A stretch of 64,000 nucleotides of DNA from NCBI RefSeq assembly GCF_000716335.1, contig NZ_KL591007.1, forward strand, positions 122,558-186,557, written 5' to 3'. Every line of letters begins with the position of its first letter. Position 1 is the stretch's first letter. The DNA is from Streptomyces sp. NRRL S-118. GTDB taxonomy: Bacteria > Actinomycetota > Actinomycetes > Streptomycetales > Streptomycetaceae. The notes under the pieces were generated by a model that saw only the letters and a program-made list of their open reading frames with translations, was not told the DNA's origin and did no database searches. This document shows, one piece after another, positions 11,160 to 19,408 of the stretch. The translations under genes were made by a program, and so were the position numbers.

Positions 11160-13365
11160 TGACGCCGAGCCGCTGGGTCGCGCGGGTCAGCGCCACGTAG
11201 AGGTCGTTGACGCCGTGCGGCCCGGCGGCGCGGATGGCGTCCGGGTCCACGACGATCACCGTGTCGAACTCCAGGCCCTTCGCCTGGCGGGGCTCCAGCA
11301 GCACGACCGTCCGGGTGAGGTCGGGCACCGGGTCGTACGCGGCGCCGGGCAGCGCCTCGCCGATCGCCTGGAGCCGGCCCGCCGGGGCGATGACGGCGAG
11401 CCGTCCTTCGGCGGGCGTCTCGCGCCGCACGGCCTCGGCGACCGCGCCGGGCAGGTCGTCCGCGGTCACCTCCCAGGGCGGGACGCCGGTGGACCGGACC
11501 GACCGCGGCGGCTCGAACCCCGGGTCCTCGGCGCGGCGCACCGCTGCCGCGACCTCCATGATCTCGGCGGGCGTGCGGTAGTTGACCCCGAGCCGTACGT
11601 GTTCGAACCGGTCGCCCACGTACGGCGCGAGGATCTCCTCCCAGGAACCGCAGCCGGCCGCGTCCCCTGTCTGGGCGGGGTCGCCGACGAGGGTCATGGA
11701 GCGGGTCGGGATGCGGCGCATCAGCAGCCGCCACGCCATCGCGGACAGTTCCTGCGCCTCGTCGACGATGACGTGCCCGAACGCCCAGGTGCGGTCGGCG
11801 GCGGCGCGCTCGGCGGCGCTGCGGTGGTCGGCCTCCTCGTGGCGCTCGGCGAACCGTTCGGCGTCGATGATGTCGTGGGCGCCGAGCACCTCGGACTCCT
11901 CGTCCTCGAACTCGTACGTGCGCGAGGCGTAGCTGACGTCCAGGACACCCTGCGCGTAGGCGATGCGCGCGCCGCGCTCCCGCTCGGCGGCGGCGCGTTC
12001 GGCGGTGTCGTCGTGGCCGAGGAGCTCGGCGGCCTCGTCGAGCAGCGGTACGTCGGCCTCGGTCCACGGCCCGTGGTCCCGGCGGACGAACTCGGCCTCG
12101 CCGTCCGCCAGGTAGCCGTCCGGTGCGGCGAGGAAACCTGCGAGGAGCTGCTGCGGGGTGAGCGTGGGCCACAGCTCCTCGACGGCTGCGTGGACGTACG
12201 GGCTGGCGGCGATCTCCTTGCGCATCTGCGTGATGTCGGACGGGTCGAGGAGGTTGGGTCCGCCGAACGGGTCGGCGCCGAGCCGCTCGGCGAGCTGCTC
12301 GGTGAGGGCGTCGATGATGCGGAAGGTGAAGCGCGGCCGCGCGAGGTTGTGCGGCAGTCCGGTGCCCCGGGCGTCCCAGCGGGCGTCCTCGGCCATGTTG
12401 CGGTCCAGGAGCAGGGTGCCGTAGTCGTCGTGGTCGATCTCGATCGGCGCGTCGGTGGGCGGCACGGTCTGCTGGTCGCGCAGGTACCGGGCGAGGACGT
12501 CCGCCATGCCGGCGCGGCCCTTTATCTCGGCGGCCTCGGGGGTGTCGGTGCCGGTGGCGCGTACACCGGGGAAGAGCTCCGCCATGGTGGCGAGGAGCAC
12601 GCCGGTCTCGCCGAGCGCGGGCAGGACTTCGCCGATGTACCCGAGGAAGGCGGGGTTGGGCCCGACGATGAGGACCGCGCGGCGGGCGAGCTGCTCGCGG
12701 TGCGCGTAGAGGAGGTACGCGGCCCGGTGCAGCGCGACGGCCGTCTTGCCGGTGCCGGGGCCGCCCTCGACGACGAGGACGCCCTGGTGCGGCGCGCGGA
12801 TGATGCGGTCCTGCTCGGCCTGGATGGTCTGCACGATGTCGCCCATCCGGCCGGTGCGGGCGGCGTCGAGCGCGGCGAGCAGCACGGCGTCGGCGTCCGG
12901 GTTCTCCAGCCCGGTGCGGGTGGTGTCGGCCAGGTCGAGGATCTCGTCGTGCAGCGCGGTGACGTCGCGGCCGCGGGTGGTGATGTGCCGGCGGCGCCTG
13001 AGGCCCATGGGTTCGTATCCGGTGGCGAGGTAGAACGGGCGCGCCACCTCGGCCCGCCAGTCCACGACGAGGGGGGTGCGCTCCTCGTCGTCGTCGCGGA
13101 TGCCGATGCGCCCGATGTGGTGGTCGCGCCCGTCCCGGAACTCCAGCCGTCCGAAACACAGACCGTTCTCCCCGGCGTCGAACGCCGCGAGCAGCCCGGA
13201 CTGCTCGGCGACCAGCACATCCCGCTCCAGCCGCGCCTGGAATCCGCTGCCGGCGTCCTTGAGCGCCTCCCGGACGGCCCGTTCGGCCTGGTCGCGCAGG
13301 TGGTCGAGTCGCGCGTAGAGCTCATCGATGAATTGCTGCTCAGTCCGATATTCCTCGGTTGACAA
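11131..13365 (-). CDS. helD: HelD-family RNA polymerase-associated ATPase
   Basis: A 744-residue superfamily-1-like ATPase of the actinobacterial HelD type. Residues 5-60 form the N-terminal coiled coil that inserts into RNA polymerase channels in known HelD proteins. Walker A is GGPGTGKTA (about 201-209). Later motifs are VIVDEAQELS, LVGDPAQTGD, VNYRTPAEIM, RQAKGLEFDTVIVV and VALTRATQRL. HelD dissociates stalled polymerase; the Streptomyces member HelR also gives rifampicin tolerance, but I cannot assign that subtype here and saw no rifamycin-associated element upstream. TTG 13365 is chosen for AGGAG five bases before it. Confidence 0.88.
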   Translation of the reverse strand: MSTEEYRTEQQFIDELYARLDHLRDQAERAVREALKDAGSGFQARLERDVLVAEQSGLLAAFDAGENGLCFGRLEFRDGRDHHIGRIGIRDDDEERTPLVVDWRAEVARPFYLATGYEPMGLRRRRHITTRGRDVTALHDEILDLADTTRTGLENPDADAVLLAALDAARTGRMGDIVQTIQAEQDRIIRAPHQGVLVVEGGPGTGKTAVALHRAAYLLYAHREQLARRAVLIVGPNPAFLGYIGEVLPALGETGVLLATMAELFPGVRATGTDTPEAAEIKGRAGMADVLARYLRDQQTVPPTDAPIEIDHDDYGTLLLDRNMAEDARWDARGTGLPHNLARPRFTFRIIDALTEQLAERLGADPFGGPNLLDPSDITQMRKEIAASPYVHAAVEELWPTLTPQQLLAGFLAAPDGYLADGEAEFVRRDHGPWTEADVPLLDEAAELLGHDDTAERAAAERERGARIAYAQGVLDVSYASRTYEFEDEESEVLGAHDIIDAERFAERHEEADHRSAAERAAADRTWAFGHVIVDEAQELSAMAWRLLMRRIPTRSMTLVGDPAQTGDAAGCGSWEEILAPYVGDRFEHVRLGVNYRTPAEIMEVAAAVRRAEDPGFEPPRSVRSTGVPPWEVTADDLPGAVAEAVRRETPAEGRLAVIAPAGRLQAIGEALPGAAYDPVPDLTRTVVLLEPRQAKGLEFDTVIVVDPDAIRAAGPHGVNDLYVALTRATQRLGVIRAGAGTGS

Positions 13366-13453
13366 TTCGACTCCTGACGCGATACAGTGCGTTTATTCGA
13401 CTTCCGCGTGCGGCTTTCCATGCCCGCACACGAACAATCAAATATACGCGAGG

Positions 13454-13488
13454 AAAGACCCCGGCCGCCAATGCGGACCGGGGTCTTT
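13454..13488 (-). terminator. Strong hairpin terminator after trxA
   Basis: AAAGACCCCGG (13454-13464) pairs perfectly with CCGGGGTCTTT (13478-13488), with an inner CCGC/GCGG stem around a CAAT loop. It lies 75 bases downstream of the trxA stop on the minus strand and upstream of helD. The symmetric A and T runs give an intrinsic-terminator shape on both strands. Confidence 0.8.
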
Positions 13489-13562
13489 TCCGTTCGCCCT
13501 CCGGGCGGTGGGCACTCAGGCGGCGAGGAACCGCGGAGCGGCGGGCGGGCGGTGTCCGCCCG

Positions 13563-13901
13563 TCACCGCGCCGGCGTGAGGCGTGGTTCCAGGACGTCCT
13601 CCAGCTCCTGGAGCAGACGGCGCTTGGGGCGGGCCCCGACCATCGACTTCACCGGCTCGCCGGAGCGGAACAGCAGCAGCGTCGGCATCGACAGCACGCC
13701 GTACCGGATCACCGTCTCCGGACTGGTGTCGGCGTCGATCACCACCACGTCCAGCCGGTCCTTCTCCTCCTCCGCGACCGCGGCGAGGACCGGGGCCATC
13801 TGGCGGCAGGGGCCGCACCAGCCGGCGGTGAACTCGACGAGGACGGGGCGGTCGGCCGCCAGGACACGGGTGTCGAAGTCGGCGTCGGTCACGTGCTTCA
13901 T
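13563..13901 (-). CDS. trxA: Thioredoxin
   Basis: A 112-residue classical thioredoxin with active site WCGPC at residues 28-32 (FTAGWCGPCRQMAP) and the cis-proline loop in LSMPTLLLF. It reduces protein disulfides with electrons from thioredoxin reductase. ATG 13901 has GGAGG upstream (CGGAGGCACCTC) and overlaps the merR stop by four bases (ATGA), so the longer upstream reading frame is rejected. Coupling to a cysteine-containing MerR regulator suggests induction by thiol or oxidative stress (inference). Confidence 0.93.
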   Translation of the reverse strand: MKHVTDADFDTRVLAADRPVLVEFTAGWCGPCRQMAPVLAAVAEEEKDRLDVVVIDADTSPETVIRYGVLSMPTLLLFRSGEPVKSMVGARPKRRLLQELEDVLEPRLTPAR

Positions 13902-14284
13902 GAGGTGCCTCCGAAGGCGCATCGTGGTGCGGGAGTGTCGGTCGCCAGGGCCAGCCGGGCGGCGACCTCCGCACGGACCGACTCCAGCCGGCCGATCAGG
14001 CCGTCGAGTTCGGCGAGCTTGCGGCGGTAGACGTCGAGCGACGCCGGGCACGCGTCGCCGGCCGGGTGGCCGGCGCGCAGGCAGTCGACGAAGGGCCGGG
14101 TCTCCTCCAGATCGAACCCGAAGTCCTGCAGCGTGCGGATCTGCCGCAGCAGCCGCAAGTCGTCCTCGTCGTACGTGCGGTGTCCGTTCTCCGCCCGCCG
14201 GGCGGGGAGCAGGCCGCGGGACTCGTAGTAGCGCAGGGTGCGCGTGGTCGTTCCCGCGCGCTGCGCAAGCTCGCCGATTCGCAT
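13898..14284 (-). CDS. MerR family transcriptional regulator (redox-type)
   Basis: A 128-residue MerR protein. The winged HTH is MRIGELAQRAGTTTRTLRYY, with ESRGLLPARR and RTYDEDDLRLL after it, then a dimerisation helix. The effector end contains cysteines in FVDCLRAG, GDACPAS and APRCAFGG, which could bind metal or sense oxidation. It begins essentially at the transcription start predicted from its own promoter and is translationally coupled to trxA. A SoxR-like iron-sulfur cluster is not evident because the CX2CXC motif is missing. Confidence 0.88.
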   Translation of the reverse strand: MRIGELAQRAGTTTRTLRYYESRGLLPARRAENGHRTYDEDDLRLLRQIRTLQDFGFDLEETRPFVDCLRAGHPAGDACPASLDVYRRKLAELDGLIGRLESVRAEVAARLALATDTPAPRCAFGGTS

Positions 14285-14290
14285 GCCGTG

Positions 14291-14324
14291 AAGGTACGCC
14301 TTGACGTCGGCGTCAAGGCAACAG
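14291..14324 (-). promoter_or_regulatory. MerR-type promoter/operator of merR-trxA
   Basis: Read on the minus strand: TTGCCT as -35 (14319-14324... complement), a 19-bp spacer holding the dyad CCTTGACG-N4-CGTCAAGG (14299-14318), then TACCTT as -10 (14291-14296). Long 19-bp spacers with a central dyad are the hallmark of MerR-activated promoters. The -10 lies six bases before the merR ATG, predicting a leaderless mRNA. The dyad overlaps the stop codon of the upstream Lrp-type gene. Confidence 0.78.
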
Positions 14325-14825
14325 CGGTTTGCGCGGCACCGGCGACGACAGCACGATCGACGTCGTCGTACGCCCCAGCGCCGACGTCTGCTCCAGGACG
14401 TCCTCCAGGTGGGCGGTGTCCGTCACCGCCACCTTGAGGATCCAGCAGTCCTCCCCCACCACGTGGTGGGCCTCCAGGATCTCGGGGCGGGCCAGCAGCT
14501 CCAGGGTCCTGGGGTGCTTGAAGGTGTAGCCGCCGTGCGGGTTGACGCGGATGAACGCCTGGATGCCGTACCCGAGGCGGGCCGGGGAGACGTGCGCCCC
14601 GTAGCCGGTGATCGCGCCGCACGTCTCCAGGCGGCGGACGCGCTCGGCCACCGCCGCCGGGCTGAGCCGGACGCGGCGGCCGAGCTCGCTCAGCCTGATG
14701 CGGCCGTCGGTCTGGACGAGCTCCAGGATCTTCCGGTCCACCTGGTCGATCCCCACCGCCGTCGTTTCATCGGCGGCGGCACGCAAGCGCCGTGGTTCTT
14801 TCGGTGCGGCGGCCGCATCTCCCAT
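14313..14825 (-). CDS. Lrp/AsnC family transcriptional regulator
   Basis: A 170-residue regulator. After a short alanine-rich leader, IDQVDRKILELVQTDGRIRL through LSPAAVAERVRRLE forms the AsnC-type winged HTH, followed by the RAM effector domain (IQAFIRVNPHGGYTFKHPRT, EILEAHHVVGEDCWILKVAV). Lrp proteins respond to amino acids or related ligands. ATG 14825 has GGGGG upstream. It is divergent from the epimerase gene with only 45 bp between starts, so mutual regulation is plausible. Its stop lies 28 bp from the merR start. Confidence 0.9.
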   Translation of the reverse strand: MGDAAAAPKEPRRLRAAADETTAVGIDQVDRKILELVQTDGRIRLSELGRRVRLSPAAVAERVRRLETCGAITGYGAHVSPARLGYGIQAFIRVNPHGGYTFKHPRTLELLARPEILEAHHVVGEDCWILKVAVTDTAHLEDVLEQTSALGRTTTSIVLSSPVPRKPLLP

Positions 14826-14870
14826 GGTTCCCCCTTCAGACTGCGACCCGTCAACGTAACACTGGTGCAC

Positions 14871-15770
14871 ATGCTGCACATATGCGTGATCGGCGGGAGC
14901 CGGTACATCGGAAAGCGCCTCGTCCAGAGGCTGCTGACGTCCGGTCATGAGGTGACCGTCATCAACCGCGGGTCCTCCGCACCGCCCGCCGGCGCCCGCC
15001 TCGTCGTCGCGGACCGCGACGACGAGGAGGCGCTCGAAGCGGCGCTCGGCCCGATGGCCTTCGACGTCGTCATCGACCAGGTCTGCTACACCCCGCGCCA
15101 GGCCGCCGTCGCCCGGCGCGTCCTCGGGTCCCGTACCCGGCGGTACGTCATGACGTCGACGGTCGAGGTGTACGAGCACCAGGACACGGCCTCGCCCGTC
15201 CGCGAGGACGCCGTCGACCCGCGCACGGTCGCGGTGGACCTGGACCTGCCCTGGGACGACCCGGAGTTCGGCGAGGCCCACTACGGGGAGGGCAAGCGGC
15301 AGGCGGAGGCGGTCTTCGCGCAGGACCCGGCGTTCCCGTACGTCGCGGTGCGGGTGGCGCACGTCCTCGGCGGCGACGACGACTTCACCGGGCGCATCGC
15401 GCACTACGCGGACCGGATCAGGGCGGGCGCGCCCATCGCCGTGCCGGTGACGAACCACCCGGCGACCTACGTGTACGTCGACGACATCGCGGACTTCCTG
15501 GCCCGCACGGCGGAGGCGGACTTCACCGGCCCGGTGAACGCCGCCTCCCCCGGCCCGCTGACGACCGGGGACATCTGCGCGGCCGTCGAGGCCCACACCG
15601 GCGGGCGGGCGGTGTTCCGGGAGGTGGAGGCGGGCGAGGTCTCCCCGTTCTCCTTCCGGCGCTCGTACGCGATGGACACCACGCGTGCGGCAGCGCTCGG
15701 TCACACCTTCGGGCACACCTCGGGCTGGCTGGCGCGGGCCGTCGGCGAGACGGTGGGGGCGGCGCGGTGA
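14871..15770 (+). CDS. NAD-dependent epimerase/dehydratase family protein
   Basis: A 299-residue extended short-chain dehydrogenase-like protein. The nucleotide site is VIGGSRYIGKRLVQRLL (residues 6-22). The catalytic YxxxK is represented by HYGEGKRQAE. The substrate is unknown; the family acts on nucleotide sugars and related compounds. ATG 14871 (MLHICVIGGS) is chosen because the Rossmann fold starts there; GTG 14865 is an alternative. The stop overlaps the following aldo/keto reductase start (GTGA), making a two-gene operon of oxidoreductases divergent from the Lrp regulator. Confidence 0.82.
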   Translation: MLHICVIGGSRYIGKRLVQRLLTSGHEVTVINRGSSAPPAGARLVVADRDDEEALEAALGPMAFDVVIDQVCYTPRQAAVARRVLGSRTRRYVMTSTVEVYEHQDTASPVREDAVDPRTVAVDLDLPWDDPEFGEAHYGEGKRQAEAVFAQDPAFPYVAVRVAHVLGGDDDFTGRIAHYADRIRAGAPIAVPVTNHPATYVYVDDIADFLARTAEADFTGPVNAASPGPLTTGDICAAVEAHTGGRAVFREVEAGEVSPFSFRRSYAMDTTRAAALGHTFGHTSGWLARAVGETVGAAR

Positions 15771-16648
15771 AGCAGCGGTTCATCGGCGGCATCGAGGTCG
15801 GCGCCGTAGGGCTCGGGGCGATGCCGCTGTCCATCGAGGGCCGTCCCGACGAGGAGCGGGCCGTCGCCACGGTGCACGCGGCGCTCGACGCGGGCGTCAC
15901 GCTCGTCGACACGGCCGACTCGTACCATCCGCCCGGGGAGGAGCCGGGCGCCGGCGAACTGCTGGTGGCACGGGCCCTGGCGGCGTACGGCGGCGGCGCG
16001 CGCGACCGTGTGCTCGTCGCCACCAAGGGCGGCCGGGGCCGCACCCCCGACGGCGGCTGGACCGTCGACGGCCGGCCCGCGCACCTGCACCGCGCCGCAC
16101 AGGCGTCGGCGCGGCGGCTGGGCGTCGAGGCGATCGGGCTGTACCAGCTGCACAAGCCGGACCCGGCCGTGCCGTACGCGGAGTCGCTGGGCGCGCTGCG
16201 GGAGCTGCTCGACGCGGGCACCATCCGGCTGGCGGGCATCTCCAACGTCGACACGGCGCAGATCCTCCTCGCCCGCGAGATCCTCGGCGACCGGCTGGCA
16301 TCCGTGCAGAACCGCTACTCGCCGGCGGTCCGGGACAGCGAGCCGGAACTGCGGCTCTGCGCCGAGCTGGGCCTGGCGTTCCTGCCCTGGAGCCCCCTCG
16401 GCGGCATCTCGCGCAGCTCGCTCGACGGCACCTCGCCGCAGGCCCCGGACCCGCGCTTCGCCGCCTTCCACCGGGTGGCCCGGGACCGCGGCGTCAGCCC
16501 CCAGTGCGTGGCCCTGGCCTGGTCGCTGTCCCGCTCCCCGGCGGTCCTCCCGATCCCGGGCGCGAGCCGCCCGGCCACGGCCCGCGACTCCGCCTCGTCC
16601 GCGGCCCTGACCCTGACCCCGGAGGAACTGCGGCTGCTGGGCCCGTAG
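15767..16648 (+). CDS. Aldo/keto reductase
   Basis: A 293-residue NADPH-dependent oxidoreductase with a TIM barrel. Family motifs: VGLGAMPLS, DTADSYHPPG (D and Y of the tetrad), VATKGGRG (K), GLYQLHKPDP (H), and the NADP-binding end ALAWSLSRSPAVLPIPGASR. GTG at 15767 overlaps the upstream stop codon by GTGA, which indicates coupled translation with the epimerase-like gene. The substrate cannot be inferred. Confidence 0.88.
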   Translation: MKQRFIGGIEVGAVGLGAMPLSIEGRPDEERAVATVHAALDAGVTLVDTADSYHPPGEEPGAGELLVARALAAYGGGARDRVLVATKGGRGRTPDGGWTVDGRPAHLHRAAQASARRLGVEAIGLYQLHKPDPAVPYAESLGALRELLDAGTIRLAGISNVDTAQILLAREILGDRLASVQNRYSPAVRDSEPELRLCAELGLAFLPWSPLGGISRSSLDGTSPQAPDPRFAAFHRVARDRGVSPQCVALAWSLSRSPAVLPIPGASRPATARDSASSAALTLTPEELRLLGP

Positions 16649-16966
16649 GCCCGGCGAACGCGCCGCGCGGCGATACGGCGGGGCGGCCGGCCCCGCGTGC
16701 GGGCCGCGCGAGCCCCGGGGCGGGACTGACCTGCTGGAGACCGCCGAGGGACCGGAACGAGGGCAATTCATCCGACACGGTGGACGGTGAAGCCCCCACG
16801 GCCCGGAACAACGCCCACCCACACCGCCTCCCCACGGCCCCTCGGACCGATCCGCCCCCATGTCCCAGCGGTTCCCGGTAGTGGTCGGCGGACGGGCTTC
16901 CAGGCTGAGCCCGGCCCGGGACGTGCGGCCCCCCGGCGGCACGTCGCGGACCGGGCGGTCCGGGGG
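16649..16966. other. Convergent intergenic region, no gene seen
   Basis: This 318-bp gap separates the aldo/keto reductase from the drug exporter that ends toward it. Near its left end GCGGGGC (16678-16684) and GCCCCGC (16690-16696) form a hairpin with a 5-nt loop, a likely terminator. The rest is GC-rich, with no convincing RBS, coding bias or repeat. Confidence 0.5.
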
Positions 16967-18589
16967 TCAGACGCGCTCGGGGGTCCGGTCCTCGGTGCGG
17001 AGGGTGGTCTCCCGGCGCGTGCGGCCCGGGAGCAGGACGGCCACCAGCACCGTGCCCGCCGCCAGGATCGCCGCGCCGATCAGGCTGGTGTGGGCCACCG
17101 CGTCGGAGAAGGCCGAGCCCACCGCGTCGGCCGTCCGGCGGGCCGCCTCCGCGAGCTGGGCGGCCTGCTCCGGGGAGCCGGCCTGCGCCGCCTTGTCGGC
17201 GATCGACCGCGCCACGGCGTACCCCGCGCCCACCGAGTCCTGGGCCGTGGACAGCGCCCCGGCCGGCAGGCCGGTGCCGCGCGCCGCGTCGGCGAGGTGG
17301 TCGGAGTAGGAGGAGGCCAGGACCGAGCCGAGCAGTGCGATGCCCAGCGATCCGCCCAGCTCCAGCGAGGTGTCGTTGACGGCGCCGCCGACACCCAGCT
17401 CCGACTCGGGGAAAGCGCCCATGATCGCGTCGGTGCACGGCGACAGCGCCAGGCCGATCGCCACGCCCAGGACGACGAGCGGGGCGACGAGGTCGCCGTA
17501 CCCGGACGCCGCGTCGATCCGGGTGAGCAGCGCGAGTGCGGCCGTACCGAGCGCCATGCCCGTCGTGACGGTGACCTTCATGCCGAGGCGCGGCGTCAGG
17601 AACCCGGTGAGGGCCGAGCCGACGAAGACCGCGCCGGCCAGCGGGAGCATCCGCACGCCCGTGTCGAGCGGGTCGTACCCGAGCACGAACTGCAGGTGCT
17701 GCGTGAGGTAGTAGAAGGCGCCGAAGACGGCGAGGAAGAACAGCGCCACGGCGAGGTTGGAGCCGGCGAAGCCGCGGTCGAGGAAGCGGCGGACGTCCAG
17801 GACCGGCCGCGGGTGGCGCAGCTCCCAGACGACGAACGCGACCAGCCCGGCGCCCGCGACGACCGCCGCCCCGACCGCCTCGGCGTCCCAGCCGAAGTGC
17901 GGCCCCTGGATGATCATGTAGACGAGCGCGCCGGTCCAGACGACGGAGAGCAGCCCGCCGACGTAGTCGATGCGCCCGTGCCGTGCGGCCTTCGACGGCG
18001 GCACGAGGGCGAACGTGCCGAGGACGGCGAGCACGGCGACCGGGACGTTGATGAGGAAGGTCGAGGACCAGCCGTGGTTCTCCAGCAGCGCCCCGGCGAC
18101 CAGGGGCCCGGCGGCGATGGCGATGCCCGCGGTGGCGGTCCACAGCACGATGGCCTTGGCACGCTCGGCCCGCGGGAAGGTCGCGGCCAGCAGCGAGAGC
18201 GTGGCCGGCATGATCATCGCCGCGCCGACGCCCATCACCGCCCGGGCGGCTATGACACCGGTGGCCGAGTCGACCAGCGAGCCCGCGACCGAACCCGCGC
18301 CGAAGACGACGAGCCCGAGCACCAGCGCCCCGCGGCGGCTGTACTTGTCGCCGATCGCGCCGAGGAGCAGCATCAGCGCCGCGTAGGGAACGGTGTATCC
18401 GTCGATGACCCACTGGAGGTCGGAGCTGGTGAGCCCCAGGTCCTGGGTCATGTCGGGAGCGGCGACCGTCAGCGCGGTGTTCGCCATGACGATGATCAGC
18501 AGGCTCAGGCAGAGCACGAGCAGCGCCCACCAGCGCCGCGGGTAGGGCCGGTCCATCTCCTCGACCGGCTCGTTCATGACGAGTGGCAT
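16967..18589 (-). CDS. DHA2-type MFS drug exporter (14 TMS, EmrB/QacA-like)
   Basis: A 540-residue major facilitator of the 14-helix proton-antiporter type. The first helix is WWALLVLCLSLLIIVMANTA, followed by the loop motif GAIGDKYSRRGAL (motif A) and GPLVAGALLENHGWSSTFLI (motif C of antiporters). An alanine-rich loop near residues 460-510 precedes the last helix. ATG 18589 has GGAAGGGCGG upstream; the upstream in-frame ATG codons fall inside the operator region. It is divergent from a TetR regulator with three operator dyads between them, the usual layout for an efflux pump induced by its own substrates. Confidence 0.92.
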   Translation of the reverse strand: MPLVMNEPVEEMDRPYPRRWWALLVLCLSLLIIVMANTALTVAAPDMTQDLGLTSSDLQWVIDGYTVPYAALMLLLGAIGDKYSRRGALVLGLVVFGAGSVAGSLVDSATGVIAARAVMGVGAAMIMPATLSLLAATFPRAERAKAIVLWTATAGIAIAAGPLVAGALLENHGWSSTFLINVPVAVLAVLGTFALVPPSKAARHGRIDYVGGLLSVVWTGALVYMIIQGPHFGWDAEAVGAAVVAGAGLVAFVVWELRHPRPVLDVRRFLDRGFAGSNLAVALFFLAVFGAFYYLTQHLQFVLGYDPLDTGVRMLPLAGAVFVGSALTGFLTPRLGMKVTVTTGMALGTAALALLTRIDAASGYGDLVAPLVVLGVAIGLALSPCTDAIMGAFPESELGVGGAVNDTSLELGGSLGIALLGSVLASSYSDHLADAARGTGLPAGALSTAQDSVGAGYAVARSIADKAAQAGSPEQAAQLAEAARRTADAVGSAFSDAVAHTSLIGAAILAAGTVLVAVLLPGRTRRETTLRTEDRTPERV

Positions 18590-18628
18590 GACCAAACCGC
18601 CCTTCCGGGGTCCATACAGTCCGAGATC

Positions 18629-18690
18629 TTGCACAGGCATGTGCAAATACACACTGCTGTGCAAGTTACGTGACTGCACAGTCATGTGCA
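18629..18690. promoter_or_regulatory. Three tandem operator dyads TGCACA-N4-TGTGCA
   Basis: Perfect dyads lie at 18630-18645 (extended to TTGCACA-N4-TGTGCAA at 18629-18646) and 18675-18690; a third at 18648-18663 has one changed base (TACACA-CTGC-TGTGCA). All keep the same 4-bp centre. The cluster fills the gap between the exporter and the TetR gene, and the last dyad reaches to within ten bases of the chosen TetR start. It is most likely the binding array of that TetR protein. Confidence 0.75.
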
Positions 18691-18700
18691 AAATGAAGGG

Positions 18701-19294
18701 GTGACCTCAGGACGAGCCGACGCGAACCGGCGCCGCATCGAGCAGGTGGCCCTCACCGAGCTGCTGCGCGACCCCGACGCCTCCATGGACCAGATCGCCC
18801 GCGCGGCCGGCGTCGTCCGGCGGACCGTGTACGGGCACTTCCCGAGCCGCGACGCACTGATCGCCGCGCTCGTGGACAGCGCGGTCGAGTCCGTCGCGCG
18901 GGCGCACGCGAGCGGACGGACGGGCGTGGACGACCCCGCCGAGGCACTGGCGCGGGCCACGCTCGCCGCGTGGGAGATCGCCGACCGTTACCGGTTGCTG
19001 GTGGCCCTCGCCCAGCGCAGCGTCACGATGGAGGGCATCCGGGAGCGGCTCGCACCCGTCCGCAAGGAGGCCACGGACCTGCTCCAACGCGGCCTGGACG
19101 CGGGGGTGTTCACCTCCCCGCTGCCGGCGTCGGCCCTCGCGTACGTGCACGAGCACGTGCTCTTCGGGCTGATGGAGGCCGTGAACGCGGGCACGCTCGC
19201 CGCGGAGCGGGCGGGGCGGTCCGCCGCCGCGACGATGCTGATCTCGGCCGGGGTGCCCGCGGAGCGGGCGACGGAGCTGGCTCAGGCGCTGTGA
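18701..19294 (+). CDS. TetR family transcriptional regulator
   Basis: A 197-residue repressor-type protein. The HTH is SMDQIARAAGVVRRTVYGHF followed by PSRDALIAALV; the C-terminal helical ligand domain ends ISAGVPAERATELAQAL. GTG 18701 is preferred because GTG 18686 lies inside an operator dyad; AAGGG directly precedes 18701, so the true start or a leaderless mRNA remains open. It is divergent from the DHA2 exporter and probably represses both genes through the dyads between them. Confidence 0.87.
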   Translation: MTSGRADANRRRIEQVALTELLRDPDASMDQIARAAGVVRRTVYGHFPSRDALIAALVDSAVESVARAHASGRTGVDDPAEALARATLAAWEIADRYRLLVALAQRSVTMEGIRERLAPVRKEATDLLQRGLDAGVFTSPLPASALAYVHEHVLFGLMEAVNAGTLAAERAGRSAAATMLISAGVPAERATELAQAL

Positions 19295-19408
19295 CCGGTC
19301 TCGCCGGCCCGTCCGGCCCCCGTCCGCCGGCTTTCCGCGACCGGACACCGGCCGCTGGGCTGTGACAGTACACTCACGCGCAGTCACCGCCCACCCGGAG
19401 GTCCTCGC

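Noticed and set aside
13366..13450. Rifamycin-associated element upstream of helD
   Set aside because: No 19-bp GC-rich inverted repeat of that type was found in front of the TTG start.
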